Shown: positions 24,995-34,201 of the stretch, in pieces
How positions within the stretch are numbered: the first letter of the stretch is position 1
Layout: each line of letters opens with the position of its first letter
From: Geminicoccaceae bacterium
GTDB taxonomy: Bacteria; Pseudomonadota; Alphaproteobacteria; Geminicoccales; Geminicoccaceae
Direction: 5' to 3'
Assembly: GCA_028285265.1 (NCBI GenBank)
Contig: JANQPX010000009.1
Span: 1-64,000, forward strand
DNA: 64,000 nt
The notes under the pieces: model-generated
Database searches by the model: none
The model's input: only the letters and a program-made list of their open reading frames with translations
What the model was told of the DNA's origin: nothing
Position numbers and translations under genes: made by a program

Positions 24995-26533
24995 ATGACG
25001 GACGAGAAGATGGCGACCAACAATTCGCCAAATGAAAGCGGCTCGAACAAGTTGCATGACTGGCAAGGCCCGCTGCTCGTTCTGTCCATCGTAATAGTCG
25101 CGGTATGTTCCATCAACTTAAAGTTCTTTCGTGTCGAGCCACAGAAAGTTTGTGATCCCATCAACGACACCGCCGACCATTGTGCCGCTCAGCAGTTTAA
25201 ATATGGCACGCTAGGTGGCGAGGTGGCGGTCGGTATTCCCTTCCGCATCTTCACAGTTTTGCCAAAAGTATTCGGTGTCGATGGCTACGAAGCTTTCGGT
25301 TTTCGCTATGAGCTCGAATGCGACAAAGATGCCTGCTCTGGCGATCACTGCGACGAGAAGAAGCCATGTCGCAAAAGGCGTGACCTTCCCGTTGGCTTTT
25401 CGAAATCCCGTATGGGCTATGAACGCGTCACCGTAAATTGCGCTCTTTGCCACGTCACCAGCTACCGTTTACCTGACGAGCAGGCCTCACGCCTCTTCAT
25501 CGGCGGGCCGGCGCATACGGTCGATATCCAGGCATTTCTTGAGTTTCTCAACCGTGTCGCCCATTCGAACCAACATGACGACGAGATTCTCGAGGCGATT
25601 GAAGGGCTGGGTTGGCTTGATCGCGTCATTTACAAATGGCGTCTCATCCCACGGACCCGGGCCAAGCTCAGAGCCCAGGCGAAGCGCTTTGCCTGGATCC
25701 ATGACGGCGAGCCCTCCAACTGGGGACCAGGCCGTAGCGATCCGATCAACCGAATCAAGGCGGAAGTCATCGGCATCAAGAAGGATGACAGCGCCGGACA
25801 AACGGACTTTCCGGACATCTGGAGCCTAGGTCAGCGTCGCGACCGGGCTATTTTTTGGGGCGGTGAAATGCGCTCCATCGACGGCGCCCTGATCGATCAT
25901 GCGCTGGCCATCGGGGCTCCGCCAGGGCCTGAGACGGTGCAGCGGCTGAAAGATATTCGCGACCTCATGTCAGTTAGGCAGCCTCCACGTTATCCCAAAA
26001 AAATTGCAATCAACCAGAACGCTGTAGCTAAGGGCAGAAAGCTTTTCCGAGACTACTGCGCCAAGTGCCACGGCTGGAACGGGAAGCATTCCGGCGGCAT
26101 CGTGCCGATCAATGTCATCGGCACGGACTCGTCGCGTTTCAACGCCTGGAGCGAACAGCATGCGGACGCAATGAACTCGGCAATCATCGGACTCGGCATT
26201 GAGCGCGAGCCGATGGTCAAGACCAAAGGTTATGTCGCCCCTGCCCTCCACGGCCTCTGGCTGAGGGCGCCCTATCTCCACAACGGTTCCGTGCCGACGC
26301 TTTGGGACCTGCTCACCCCTCCGGAAGATCGGCCAAGGCGCTTTATCAAGGGTATCGACATACTCGACCTAAAGAATGTCGGTTTCTTAGCGCCCGAATG
26401 CGATCCAAAGGATGAGCGCGGATACTGCTTCGATACGGAAGAACGTGGCAACGGCAAGGGCGGTCATGATTACGGCACCTCCCTTCCAGACGAAGAAAAA
26501 CGGCAGCTGATCGAATATCTAAAAACCTTGTGA
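24995..26533 (+). CDS. Membrane-anchored dihaem cytochrome c (RoxA/peroxidase-like)
   Basis: 512 residues. One N-terminal helix (LLVLSIVIVAVCSI) anchors it, with the rest periplasmic. Two haem c sites are present: CALCH at Cys149-His153 and CAKCH at Cys355-His359. The segment APALHGLWLRAPYLHNGSVP near residue 425 is the signature of the dihaem cytochrome c peroxidase/rubber-oxygenase (RoxA/LatA) superfamily. A Cys/Lys-rich stretch CDKDACSGDHCDEKKPC near residue 110 is unusual and may bind a metal or form disulfides. ATG at 24995 precedes the helix closely; its ribosome site is weak. It ends 9 bp before the patatin gene, so they form an operon. The substrate is unknown. Confidence 0.75.
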   Translation: MTDEKMATNNSPNESGSNKLHDWQGPLLVLSIVIVAVCSINLKFFRVEPQKVCDPINDTADHCAAQQFKYGTLGGEVAVGIPFRIFTVLPKVFGVDGYEAFGFRYELECDKDACSGDHCDEKKPCRKRRDLPVGFSKSRMGYERVTVNCALCHVTSYRLPDEQASRLFIGGPAHTVDIQAFLEFLNRVAHSNQHDDEILEAIEGLGWLDRVIYKWRLIPRTRAKLRAQAKRFAWIHDGEPSNWGPGRSDPINRIKAEVIGIKKDDSAGQTDFPDIWSLGQRRDRAIFWGGEMRSIDGALIDHALAIGAPPGPETVQRLKDIRDLMSVRQPPRYPKKIAINQNAVAKGRKLFRDYCAKCHGWNGKHSGGIVPINVIGTDSSRFNAWSEQHADAMNSAIIGLGIEREPMVKTKGYVAPALHGLWLRAPYLHNGSVPTLWDLLTPPEDRPRRFIKGIDILDLKNVGFLAPECDPKDERGYCFDTEERGNGKGGHDYGTSLPDEEKRQLIEYLKTL

Positions 26534-26542
26534 GACGACGCC

Positions 26543-29521
26543 ATGACCACGCAACACGCTGACCAAGGGTCGTCGATAGAAAGCGGCCAGGCGGAAGAAA
26601 CTGTCTGGACGTCCGATCGCAAGCTCATTGAAGCGGAACTGCGCGCCATCGATCGGGCCTCAGAGAATGACAATGCCAGATCTGACCATGTGCGAGCACT
26701 TATCGACCGTTTGTCTCGACCCGAAAGCCATACCGACAATCCCCCCTACTTGATCGGCCTTGCCCTCTCAGGTGGCGGCATTCGTTCGGCAACGTTTTCG
26801 CTCGGCGTCATGCAGCGTCTGGCCAAGGCCGGCATTCTTAAACATGTCGATTATCTATCGACTGTTTCCGGTGGCGGTTATATTGGCTCAGCGCTCTCCT
26901 GGTGGCTTAGTGGCAACGCCGGCGCCAACACCCCGCACTTCGGGACCACCAAAAAAAGCTTTCCCTTCAGCACGCGTGATCCAAAAAATCCCGGACGAAA
27001 TGGCGGCGAACGCATTCTCGAATATCTGCGTGTACACGGGAATTATCTGACACCTGGCAACGGCATCACGGTTTGGTCGGGAGTGGCGATCACCATCCGC
27101 ACACTGCTCCTGAACCTCCTCGTCTGGCTGCCTGTGACAGCGTTCGCATTTTGGGTGCTTCGCCTCATTGGCTCGCTGCCGTTTATGAACGGTCTGCCGC
27201 ATATGGTGTCGTCGATCCTGCCGGGTGCGTTGTCGCAGATCGTGGAGGCCGTCGGCGGCGACGGCAGCATATCGACGATCGGAATCCTACCACCGACATT
27301 CCTATTGGCACTCCTTTTGGCTTTCGCCTCTTTGATCGTCTTTATCTTCGGCGTCATCAACTATTCGCTGCTTTCCTGGGTGACTCATGTCGATCCCCGC
27401 GGACATGATCGTATGGAGAAACCCAGTAAGCCAGGGATTCGCCGCTGGCTGGTAAGCTTGCTGGTCGGGATCGTCGGACTTGCCATTCTCTATATTGTCG
27501 CAAACGAGGTTTGGGCTCTCAGCAGCTCGCTCTTCGCGACTGACCCACCTGAGCCGCAAGACCATGCCGTACTCCAGGAGTATTGGTTTGTTTTCTTCGG
27601 TGTCGCCCTTGCCGTCGCCTGGATCTTTGTCACACTCGATAGCAGTCGGAGCCTCTATAGCTTTAAGGCTTGGCTCAAGCCGATAAAGGATTGGCGAAAG
27701 CTGGTCCAAGCTCTCAAATTCAGAGGTGTCGTTTACATCTTGATGTCTCTGCTCCTGCTCGACTTCGTTTTTGTGAGGTTTGAAGCAAGCGATATCAATG
27801 GCTGGCCTGAGTGGTTCGCGACGCCGACGCGGGTTGCGTATATTGCCGCCTTCGTGGCTTGGATCGGTATCCTTGGATTTGCGAATTTCTGGACTGGCTA
27901 TTATATCCGGCGGCTTTTGCGCGAGGACGGCATTTCCATCACCTATGGTGCTCGCCGGCTGTTCGAAACCTACTTCGGCCTGTCGCTCAAGATCGCCTTC
28001 CTGTTGCTGGTGTTGGGCACCATTCCGTTAATCTACACCTATCTTAAAGAATCAGGCGGCATTGAAGGCATCATCTCGCTGGCGATCGGGGCAGGTTCCG
28101 TCCTCATTTCTCGCCTTCGCAATCTTACTGGCTCTGACGGTGAACGTGTCCCTCTTATCTTCGTGATTGCATCTTATGCCTTCGCCTATGGTGTCCTCCT
28201 GCTCGGCTATCGTTGGTCCGCACTGTTCGTGGAAGGTGACGAAGCAACGCGTGCGATCATCGCGGTTTCCGTCATGCTGGCCTTCATTCTCGGTATCTTC
28301 ACCAACATCAATTACATCGGCTTTCACCGTTACTATCGCGACCGCCTGATGGAGGCGTTTATGCCTGACTGGCAAGCCGTCGAAAAAGGGGTGACGGAGC
28401 CTGCGACCCATGCCGATGGCCTTCGTCTGTCGTCCCTTTGGCCCGTGATGCATGGCATGCGCAAGGATAAGAACCAGCCCCGTATTCCTTTCCATATCAT
28501 CAACGCCAACGCGGTGCTGTCGAACTCAAAGCAGCGGCGTCTTCGTCTTCGTGGGGGCGACAATTTCATTTTGACGCCTTTGGCCTGCGGCAGCGATGCG
28601 ACGGGTTGGGTCGACACCAAACGGTTCATAAGGGACGGCATGACGCTGGCAACAGCGATGGCGATCTCAGGAGCAGCTGCGAATCCGCGTACAGGTGCTG
28701 GTGGCAAGGGCGTCACCCGCAACAACTTCGTCTCAATCGCGATGGGGTTGTTGGGCATTCGCCTAGGTTATTGGGTCCATAATCCCCGTAGCTATCGCCT
28801 GAACGGGAATTGGAAGCGAAGCTTCACGTTCAATCAGTTCTTTCCCGCTGGTGTCTATGCGCTCTTGGGCAGAGGCTATCGGGAAGATAGTGCCTATCTC
28901 GAACTCTCCGACGGAGGTCATTTCGAGAATCTCGCAATCTACGAGCTCGCCCGTCGCCAATGCGGCCTGATCATTCTTTGTGATGGCGGGCAGGACAACG
29001 AGACGTCCTATGCGGATTTCGTATCGGCCATCCAGCGTCTCGGTCAAGACATGAACGCGACCATCCGTTTCGATATGCAGGTGAATGAAAGTCGAGAAGA
29101 GCCGGCCTGGCATTCGTCCGACCCGGCACAGCTTATCGCGCGGCCCGACGACAAAGAATATCCGAAGTCGTCAGACTACGCTGACAAAGGTTACTTTGTC
29201 GCGACCATCGACTATGGAGACAATGGATGCGAAGGCTGGCCAAGGGAGGCGACCGTCGTCTACCTGAAGTCTTCAATGATCCGCGATCTGGATATTGTTG
29301 CGAAGGGATACAAAGGAGCAAATCCAAGCTTCCCCAATCAGACCACCGCGGATCAATTTTTCGATGAGGAGCAATTCGAAGCCTATCGTGAGGTCGGCTA
29401 CCGCGTAGCTGAGCAGATGCTCAACGATCTCGATCTTTCAACACTGTTCAAAAAAGAACGCCCTCCATTAGTCAGTCTTCGAGCGAATGATCGCTTTCGC
29501 AAGATGCCTGAACCTGGATGA
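26543..29521 (+). CDS. Large membrane patatin-like phospholipase
   Basis: 992 residues. The patatin catalytic parts are split: the oxyanion loop LSGGGIRSATFSLGV near residue 75 and the nucleophile Ser109 in TVSGGGYIGS (a bacterial variant of GxSxG) are at the front, while the catalytic Asp790 in LSDGGHFENLAIYEL comes about 680 residues later. Between them lie about 9-11 hydrophobic helices (residues ~175-620), so the lipase core is interrupted by a membrane domain. Patatins cleave acyl esters of membrane lipids. The immediate operon partner is a dihaem cytochrome c, suggesting linked lipid or polymer oxidation and hydrolysis at the membrane; that is inference. Confidence 0.8.
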   Translation: MTTQHADQGSSIESGQAEETVWTSDRKLIEAELRAIDRASENDNARSDHVRALIDRLSRPESHTDNPPYLIGLALSGGGIRSATFSLGVMQRLAKAGILKHVDYLSTVSGGGYIGSALSWWLSGNAGANTPHFGTTKKSFPFSTRDPKNPGRNGGERILEYLRVHGNYLTPGNGITVWSGVAITIRTLLLNLLVWLPVTAFAFWVLRLIGSLPFMNGLPHMVSSILPGALSQIVEAVGGDGSISTIGILPPTFLLALLLAFASLIVFIFGVINYSLLSWVTHVDPRGHDRMEKPSKPGIRRWLVSLLVGIVGLAILYIVANEVWALSSSLFATDPPEPQDHAVLQEYWFVFFGVALAVAWIFVTLDSSRSLYSFKAWLKPIKDWRKLVQALKFRGVVYILMSLLLLDFVFVRFEASDINGWPEWFATPTRVAYIAAFVAWIGILGFANFWTGYYIRRLLREDGISITYGARRLFETYFGLSLKIAFLLLVLGTIPLIYTYLKESGGIEGIISLAIGAGSVLISRLRNLTGSDGERVPLIFVIASYAFAYGVLLLGYRWSALFVEGDEATRAIIAVSVMLAFILGIFTNINYIGFHRYYRDRLMEAFMPDWQAVEKGVTEPATHADGLRLSSLWPVMHGMRKDKNQPRIPFHIINANAVLSNSKQRRLRLRGGDNFILTPLACGSDATGWVDTKRFIRDGMTLATAMAISGAAANPRTGAGGKGVTRNNFVSIAMGLLGIRLGYWVHNPRSYRLNGNWKRSFTFNQFFPAGVYALLGRGYREDSAYLELSDGGHFENLAIYELARRQCGLIILCDGGQDNETSYADFVSAIQRLGQDMNATIRFDMQVNESREEPAWHSSDPAQLIARPDDKEYPKSSDYADKGYFVATIDYGDNGCEGWPREATVVYLKSSMIRDLDIVAKGYKGANPSFPNQTTADQFFDEEQFEAYREVGYRVAEQMLNDLDLSTLFKKERPPLVSLRANDRFRKMPEPG

Positions 29522-29756
29522 GCCTCCTTGTTGAGTCAGCGAGTGGGCTCGACGTGGTCAGGTTGCATTGATCGTCAGGCGCAAACGACAACTTGATTGC
29601 CATGGGAGTCTTCCGAAGCTGCAACGCATCGAGCGTTCGTCGTCAGGCCCTTTGGACGGACATCTGCCTGAATGACGAGGACTTTGGCCTGTTTGATGAG
29701 TCGATTTAGAAAGCAGCGATGATACGCTGATGAAACAGCGCGGCGGACACTTTGAT

Positions 29757-29924
29757 CTAGCCATTCTCGGGATCCTCTAGGGTTGCGTTGGCCGCGTCGA
29801 TGTCGTCGTGTCGGTTCAGGACTGCTGCGATACAGCCATGGATGCCGTCCGGGTAGACCGCGCCGACGTTGGGTTGGTGCGCTCATGGATGTTTTCGTTC
29901 CTAACCAGGACCCGTAGCCGTCAT
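29757..29924 (-). pseudogene. thuA: Decayed N-terminal fragment of a ThuA-like protein
   Basis: On the minus strand two frames in succession read VLVRNENIHERTNP and then GAVYPDGIHGCIAAVLNRHD with LEDPENG and a stop. ThuA (trehalose-utilisation, glutamine-amidotransferase-like fold) proteins open exactly so (V-W-NE/EN-HE...P...YPDGIH..IA, then TL.EPEHG). A frameshift separates the two parts, another lies near the start ATG, and about 200 C-terminal residues are missing. The remaining sequence 29522-29756 holds one frame ending NQVVVCA that faintly recalls a transposase, which I cannot confirm. Position downstream of a sugar importer and dehydrogenase fits a former thuA. Confidence 0.6.
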
Positions 29925-29955
29925 CGCTTATCCCTCGTCGGTGCAGGGCACCCGG

Positions 29956-30990
29956 TTACGTCGACCGGCCTGTGTAGAGCGGTACCAGCTCCGGCTGGGC
30001 GATTTGCAGGCGCACCGGCGGAAGACCGTTCGCCATCAGTTCGAGATCGTCGACCACAAGCCTGCCGATCGCGCGCCTCTCCTTTCGGATTGACGCGGCG
30101 CGGTGAGCTGACAGGATCACGTTCGGCGCCTTTCGGATCGGGTGATCGGCAGGCAGGGGCTCTTCCGGAAAGACATCGATTGCCGCCTGCAAGCGATTGG
30201 CGTAAAGCGCATCCGTCAAGGCATCGAAATCAACGAGGTGTGAGCGGCTGATTACCAGGAGAAGGCTGCCGGGCTGCATGGTCTCCAACTCACCTGCTCC
30301 GATCAGCCCCTCGTTCTCCGTCGTTGGAACAGCAAGCAGGATGACAATCCGGCTTTCGCGAAGCACCTCTTGCAAAGACGCAGGCTCGCATCCCATCTGC
30401 TCGATTACGCTCTTCGGCAACCAGGGATCATGGGCCTTGATCCGACAGTCAAAGGGCTGGAGCAAGGGAAGAAGTGCTCTTGCGATCGAGCCTGCGCCGA
30501 CCAGACCAACCGTCTGACCAAAGAGTGAAAAGTCCCATCTCTCACGATCATTCTGCCAGTGCTCCTTGGCGCGCCGAAAGGTCTCATGTTCCGCCACCAG
30601 GCCACGCCCAGCCGCGAGCATCATGGCAAGTGTCATCTCGGCGACTTGCGCGCCAAAGGCGGGCGCACAGCTCAGCACCCGGACCTGGCGGGTGAAGCAA
30701 GCATCATAGTCGACATCATCTGGAAACCTGCCTGCGACCTCGACGATCGCCTTGAGGTTCGGCGCTGCCTCCAGCAGGGTTTTGTCGACGCTCGGTCGTG
30801 CCGTGACAAACGCCCACATATCGCCGGCATGCCTGGCGAGTTCGTCGGCTGGGATGGGCTCATCCTTCGTCCAGACGACGTTCGCGAAACTCCTTAGACG
30901 TCGAAGATCTTCCTCGCTGAAGATCTCCTCGACTCGGCGAAAATGTGGCGAGAGGACGACCTTAGGCAGGCCCTCTCGGAACGCCGTCAT
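29956..30990 (-). CDS. D-isomer-specific 2-hydroxyacid dehydrogenase
   Basis: 344 residues. The NAD-binding loop is GLVGAGSIARALLPLL near residue 165; the catalytic trio shows as Arg in SRSHLVDFDAL, Glu in FPEEPLPADH and His in LSAHRAAS. The family reduces 2-oxoacids or oxidises D-2-hydroxyacids such as glycerate, glyoxylate or phosphoglycerate. The start overlaps the stop of the upstream permease (ATGA at 30987-30990), so it belongs to the sugar transport operon and likely handles a sugar-acid intermediate. The substrate is not determined. Confidence 0.9.
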   Translation of the reverse strand: MTAFREGLPKVVLSPHFRRVEEIFSEEDLRRLRSFANVVWTKDEPIPADELARHAGDMWAFVTARPSVDKTLLEAAPNLKAIVEVAGRFPDDVDYDACFTRQVRVLSCAPAFGAQVAEMTLAMMLAAGRGLVAEHETFRRAKEHWQNDRERWDFSLFGQTVGLVGAGSIARALLPLLQPFDCRIKAHDPWLPKSVIEQMGCEPASLQEVLRESRIVILLAVPTTENEGLIGAGELETMQPGSLLLVISRSHLVDFDALTDALYANRLQAAIDVFPEEPLPADHPIRKAPNVILSAHRAASIRKERRAIGRLVVDDLELMANGLPPVRLQIAQPELVPLYTGRST

Positions 30991-31805
30991 TTGACCGCCC
31001 CTGCAGTCATGCCCTGCATGAATTGCCGCTGGAACGTCAGAAACAGAATGACGATGGGAATAGCCATAATCACGGCGGCTGCGGTGATGCCGGCGACGTT
31101 TCTGGTCATTGTGCCCTGGAAAAAGAGCAACCCGACTGTAAGCGTGCGCAGGCTGTCGGTGGTCAGGAAGACGAGCCGCAGCAAGAGATCGTTCCAGCTA
31201 AAGAGAAACTCCAGGAGCGCCACGGTGATCACAGCTGGCTTGGCGAGCGGCAGCATCACGCTCCAGAAGGTGCGCAATTCGCCGGCGCCATCGATCTTGG
31301 CGGCGTCATGCAACTCCTTCGGCAGCTTCACGAAAAAGGCGTACATCAGGAACACGAAGAGCGGTAGGGCGAGCGCGACATCGGCGAGGATGACGCCCAG
31401 ATGGGTATTCACCAGATCGAAGCTTCGAATCGTGGTGTAGAGCGGTAGGATGATGGCGACCGGTGGCACGATCAAACCTGCGAGGAACAGCAGGAGCAGG
31501 CTCCGGCGGCCGGGGATGTTCAGGAACACCAGGCCGTAGGCCGTCATCGACGCGAGCGGCACCATGATGAGGACGTCGATGGTTGAGATGATGACGCTGT
31601 TCAGGAAATACTGATCGAACCGCCCCTCGGACCAAGCGGTGGCGAAGTTGGTGAGGACGGGTGGATCAGGCAGGAGCCAGGGGGCTTCGGCGATTTGCGC
31701 CGGTGGCTTGAACGCGGTGAACAGGGTCAGGATCAGGGGTGCCAGCAAGAGCACCGAGACCGCCGTGAGAACGGCGTAGATCGGAAGGGCGCGCGACATG
31801 ATCAT
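30987..31805 (-). CDS. Carbohydrate ABC transporter permease, MalG type
   Basis: 272 residues with six hydrophobic helices. The EAA loop for ATPase contact reads HDAAKIDGAGELRTFWSVML followed by PLAKPA near residue 190, and the C-terminus ends QFMQGMTAGAVK, typical of the CUT1 family. Start ATG ends at 31805, 2 bp after the MalF-type gene stop. No ATP-binding subunit is encoded nearby, so the importer must borrow one, as MsmK/UgpC-like ATPases do in other bacteria. Confidence 0.93.
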   Translation of the reverse strand: MIMSRALPIYAVLTAVSVLLLAPLILTLFTAFKPPAQIAEAPWLLPDPPVLTNFATAWSEGRFDQYFLNSVIISTIDVLIMVPLASMTAYGLVFLNIPGRRSLLLLFLAGLIVPPVAIILPLYTTIRSFDLVNTHLGVILADVALALPLFVFLMYAFFVKLPKELHDAAKIDGAGELRTFWSVMLPLAKPAVITVALLEFLFSWNDLLLRLVFLTTDSLRTLTVGLLFFQGTMTRNVAGITAAAVIMAIPIVILFLTFQRQFMQGMTAGAVK

Positions 31806-31807
31806 GG

Positions 31808-32695
31808 CTATGATTCCTGCCGCTGCTGCCAGAGGAGATAGATCGCCATGACGGCGCTCACCACCAACAGCAAGGCCACCGCGATCGCCGAGCCATAGCC
31901 GTAATTGTTCTCGAGGATCCCACGTTTATACATATAGGTGCCGAGAATTTCGGTGGCGCGGATCGGCCCGCCTTGGGTCGTGCCCCAGATCAGATCGAAC
32001 GCCTTGAAGCAGGTGGTCACCACCAGGATGAAGACGACAGCCGTGACCGGCCGGAGGGACGGCATGGTCACATGCCAGAACGACTGAAGCGTGTTGGCGC
32101 CGTCGATCTTGGCGGCCTCATAGACCTGGGGATCGATCGCCTGAAGTCCGGCGACATAGATGACGACGCTGAGCCCAATGGTCGACCAGGCGTGGGCGAC
32201 AGCAAGGGCCGGCAGCGCCCAGGTGAAATCGCCGAGCCAAGGTCTCGCCAGGACGTCGAGGCCGAGTGCCGCCAGAGTGGCGTTGGCGGCGCCATCAGGC
32301 TGATACATCCAGCGCCAGATCACGGCTGTCGTGATCGGCGCCTGGATGACCGGGAGGAAATAGGTGACCTGGAAAAAGGTCCGGCCCCTGATCTTTTGGG
32401 CCAAGAGGCTCGCGAGAACTAACCCTCCAAGGACATTGATCACCACGATGATCAGGGTCCAGTAGATGTTGTTTCTGAACGCCTCCCAGAAGATCTTGTC
32501 GGCCATGAGTTCCTGATAGTTCTTAAGGCCGACCCAGTCCTTCTCCGGCGAGATGCCATCCCATTGAAAGAACGAGACCCGAATGATCTCGATCGTCGGC
32601 CCGACGACGAAGATCACGTAGAGTAGGACTGCCGGCCCGAGGAACAAGAGCGCGTGTCCCCATGTCGCCCATCGCTCGCGAGCGCCCACGATCAC
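31808..32695 (-). CDS. Carbohydrate ABC transporter permease, MalF type
   Basis: 295 residues, six helices, opening GHALLFLGPAVLLYVIFVVG. The EAA loop reads YEAAKIDGANTLQSFWHVTM followed by PSLRPV, the CUT1 signature. The annotated start is GTG at 32695, close to a GGGGAGG; a second GTG two codons on (32689) has better spacing, so the start is uncertain by two residues. It pairs with the MalG-type gene 2 bp downstream and with the binding protein 53 bp upstream. Confidence 0.92.
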   Translation of the reverse strand: MIVGARERWATWGHALLFLGPAVLLYVIFVVGPTIEIIRVSFFQWDGISPEKDWVGLKNYQELMADKIFWEAFRNNIYWTLIIVVINVLGGLVLASLLAQKIRGRTFFQVTYFLPVIQAPITTAVIWRWMYQPDGAANATLAALGLDVLARPWLGDFTWALPALAVAHAWSTIGLSVVIYVAGLQAIDPQVYEAAKIDGANTLQSFWHVTMPSLRPVTAVVFILVVTTCFKAFDLIWGTTQGGPIRATEILGTYMYKRGILENNYGYGSAIAVALLLVVSAVMAIYLLWQQRQES

Positions 32696-32748
32696 CCTCC
32701 CCTTCGGCAGCCACCAGCAGGCACGACCATGCTCGGCACAGCTGGCGG

Positions 32749-34074
32749 TTAAGGCTTGGCGACACCACCTGGTTTCAGGATCAGGTCCTCGGCCTTCGCC
32801 TTGGCCCAGGCTTCTTGCAGGCTCGCTGTGAAGTCCTCCGGCGACATCTGGCCGATCAGGAGGGCTTGGAGACCGTCATAGGTGACATTGGTCAAGTTGG
32901 CGGGCTGGACCGTGTCGAGGAAGGCGTGGACGGTGCCGTTCTCTCGATCACGGTCAGAAAGGGCTCGAATCTCGGCGGCGAGCGTTGGAATCTCAGCCTG
33001 TTCCAGGAGATCGTCGACCGGACCGACCGGGACGTTGCCAGCACTCTCCAGGAGCATGATCCGCGATTCGGGCCTGAAGAAGTAGAAGTCCAGAATATCC
33101 GCCGCCACGTCGGCATGCTCGGTCGAAGCACCGATATACCAGCCGCTGCCGATATCCTCGGTCGGATAGATCGTCTGATCCGTTTCAAACGGCGGCATCT
33201 GGAAAACAGAGAATTTCGCGATCGCGTCGCCCAGATTGGAAATCGCATCGTCGATCACCCATGGGCCTGTGAATGTCATGGGAATGTCGCCGCGCCAAAA
33301 AGCATCCATGACCTCGGGATAGCCGCGCGCAATCGGGCTCGGGCCGAAATAGCCGTCATTGGCCATGTCCTGCAGCCGCTGCATGGAGGCAACGAAGGGC
33401 GCTTCATCCCACTGCCCATCGCCGAACATGACATTGTCGACGCCGTCTGGGCTGGCGAAGCGGCCGAACAGCATGGACTGCCAGTGAGAAATCGGCCATT
33501 TGTCTGCACCACCAAGGCCGATCGGCGTATCGAAACCGGCTTCTTTCAGCGCCGCGACCACGGCCTCGAACGCCGCCCAGTCGGCGGGGATCTCAAGACC
33601 GAGTTCGGCGAAGATGTCCTTATTGTAGAACATGACGGTGGTTTCAACAGCATCACCGACTGCCCAGAGCTTACCGTCGGAGGACGTCGTGCTGACCACG
33701 GTTGTCGGAATCACCTTGTCCCAACCGAGCTCGAAGTAATAGGAGGTGAGATCCAGAACGAGGCCGCTTCCGATCACGGCGGCCGGCTGCCCAGGACCGG
33801 TGCCGAATTGAAAGACGTCTGGGCCTTCTCCTGCACTTAGCGCTGGCACCAGGGTGGGGTTGAATAAATCGCTACCGACGAAGGTGGTGTTGATGGTGAC
33901 ATCGGGATGCTCGGCCATATAGGCGTCGGCGAGTTCGGTGAAGACATTCACAGTTCCGGGCTCGCCGCCGAGCCAAAGTTCGATTTCCGTTTGTGCCGCC
34001 ACGGGAGTGGCAACCAGCTGCAGCAACGCCGCCCCTGCCGCATAGCCTAATAGCCGACCTGATTGCATCTCCAT
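32749..34074 (-). CDS. Sugar ABC transporter substrate-binding protein
   Basis: 441 residues exported to the periplasm. A signal peptide (LLGYAAGAALLQLVATPVAA) should be cut after AAQ or VAA near residue 28. The mature protein reads EIELWLGGEPGTVNVFTELA and GDIPMTFTGPWVIDD, typical of cluster B binding proteins for sugars and polyols. GGAGGAAACC precedes the ATG ending at 34074. Its promoter carries two near-identical LacI-type operators, so the operon is probably induced by its own sugar. The ligand is unknown. Confidence 0.92.
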   Translation of the reverse strand: MEMQSGRLLGYAAGAALLQLVATPVAAQTEIELWLGGEPGTVNVFTELADAYMAEHPDVTINTTFVGSDLFNPTLVPALSAGEGPDVFQFGTGPGQPAAVIGSGLVLDLTSYYFELGWDKVIPTTVVSTTSSDGKLWAVGDAVETTVMFYNKDIFAELGLEIPADWAAFEAVVAALKEAGFDTPIGLGGADKWPISHWQSMLFGRFASPDGVDNVMFGDGQWDEAPFVASMQRLQDMANDGYFGPSPIARGYPEVMDAFWRGDIPMTFTGPWVIDDAISNLGDAIAKFSVFQMPPFETDQTIYPTEDIGSGWYIGASTEHADVAADILDFYFFRPESRIMLLESAGNVPVGPVDDLLEQAEIPTLAAEIRALSDRDRENGTVHAFLDTVQPANLTNVTYDGLQALLIGQMSPEDFTASLQEAWAKAKAEDLILKPGGVAKP

Positions 34075-34123
34075 GGTTTCCTCCCCGTTATCGGTTCATT
34101 CGGATCTACGCTAATTTGGCTAA

Positions 34124-34137
34124 TGTAATCCGTTACA
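34124..34137. promoter_or_regulatory. LacI-type operator 1
   Basis: TGTAATCCGTTACA is a palindrome (TGTAA-N4-TTACA) with a central CG; the symmetry extends to AATGTAA/TTACATT at 34122-34139. It lies about 50 bp upstream of the sugar-binding-protein start and about 65 bp beyond the LacI gene stop. Its twin lies 22 bp away. Confidence 0.7.
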
Positions 34138-34145
34138 TTGGTCTC

Positions 34146-34159
34146 TGTAAAGCGTTACA
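34146..34159. promoter_or_regulatory. LacI-type operator 2
   Basis: TGTAAAGCGTTACA repeats operator 1 with the same TGTAA-N4-TTACA arms and a central CG. Centre-to-centre spacing of the two is 22 bp, about two helical turns, so two repressor dimers could bind the same DNA face. The adjacent LacI regulator is the obvious ligand; this is inferred from position. Confidence 0.7.
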
Positions 34160-34201
34160 TCGCTGTTACTACTGTATTTGCCAAGACACATCTGGTCGGC
34201 T

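Noticed and set aside
29575-29756. Frame ending NQVVVCA, with a faint likeness to IS1380-type transposases
   Set aside because: The likeness is too weak and no terminal inverted repeats are visible.
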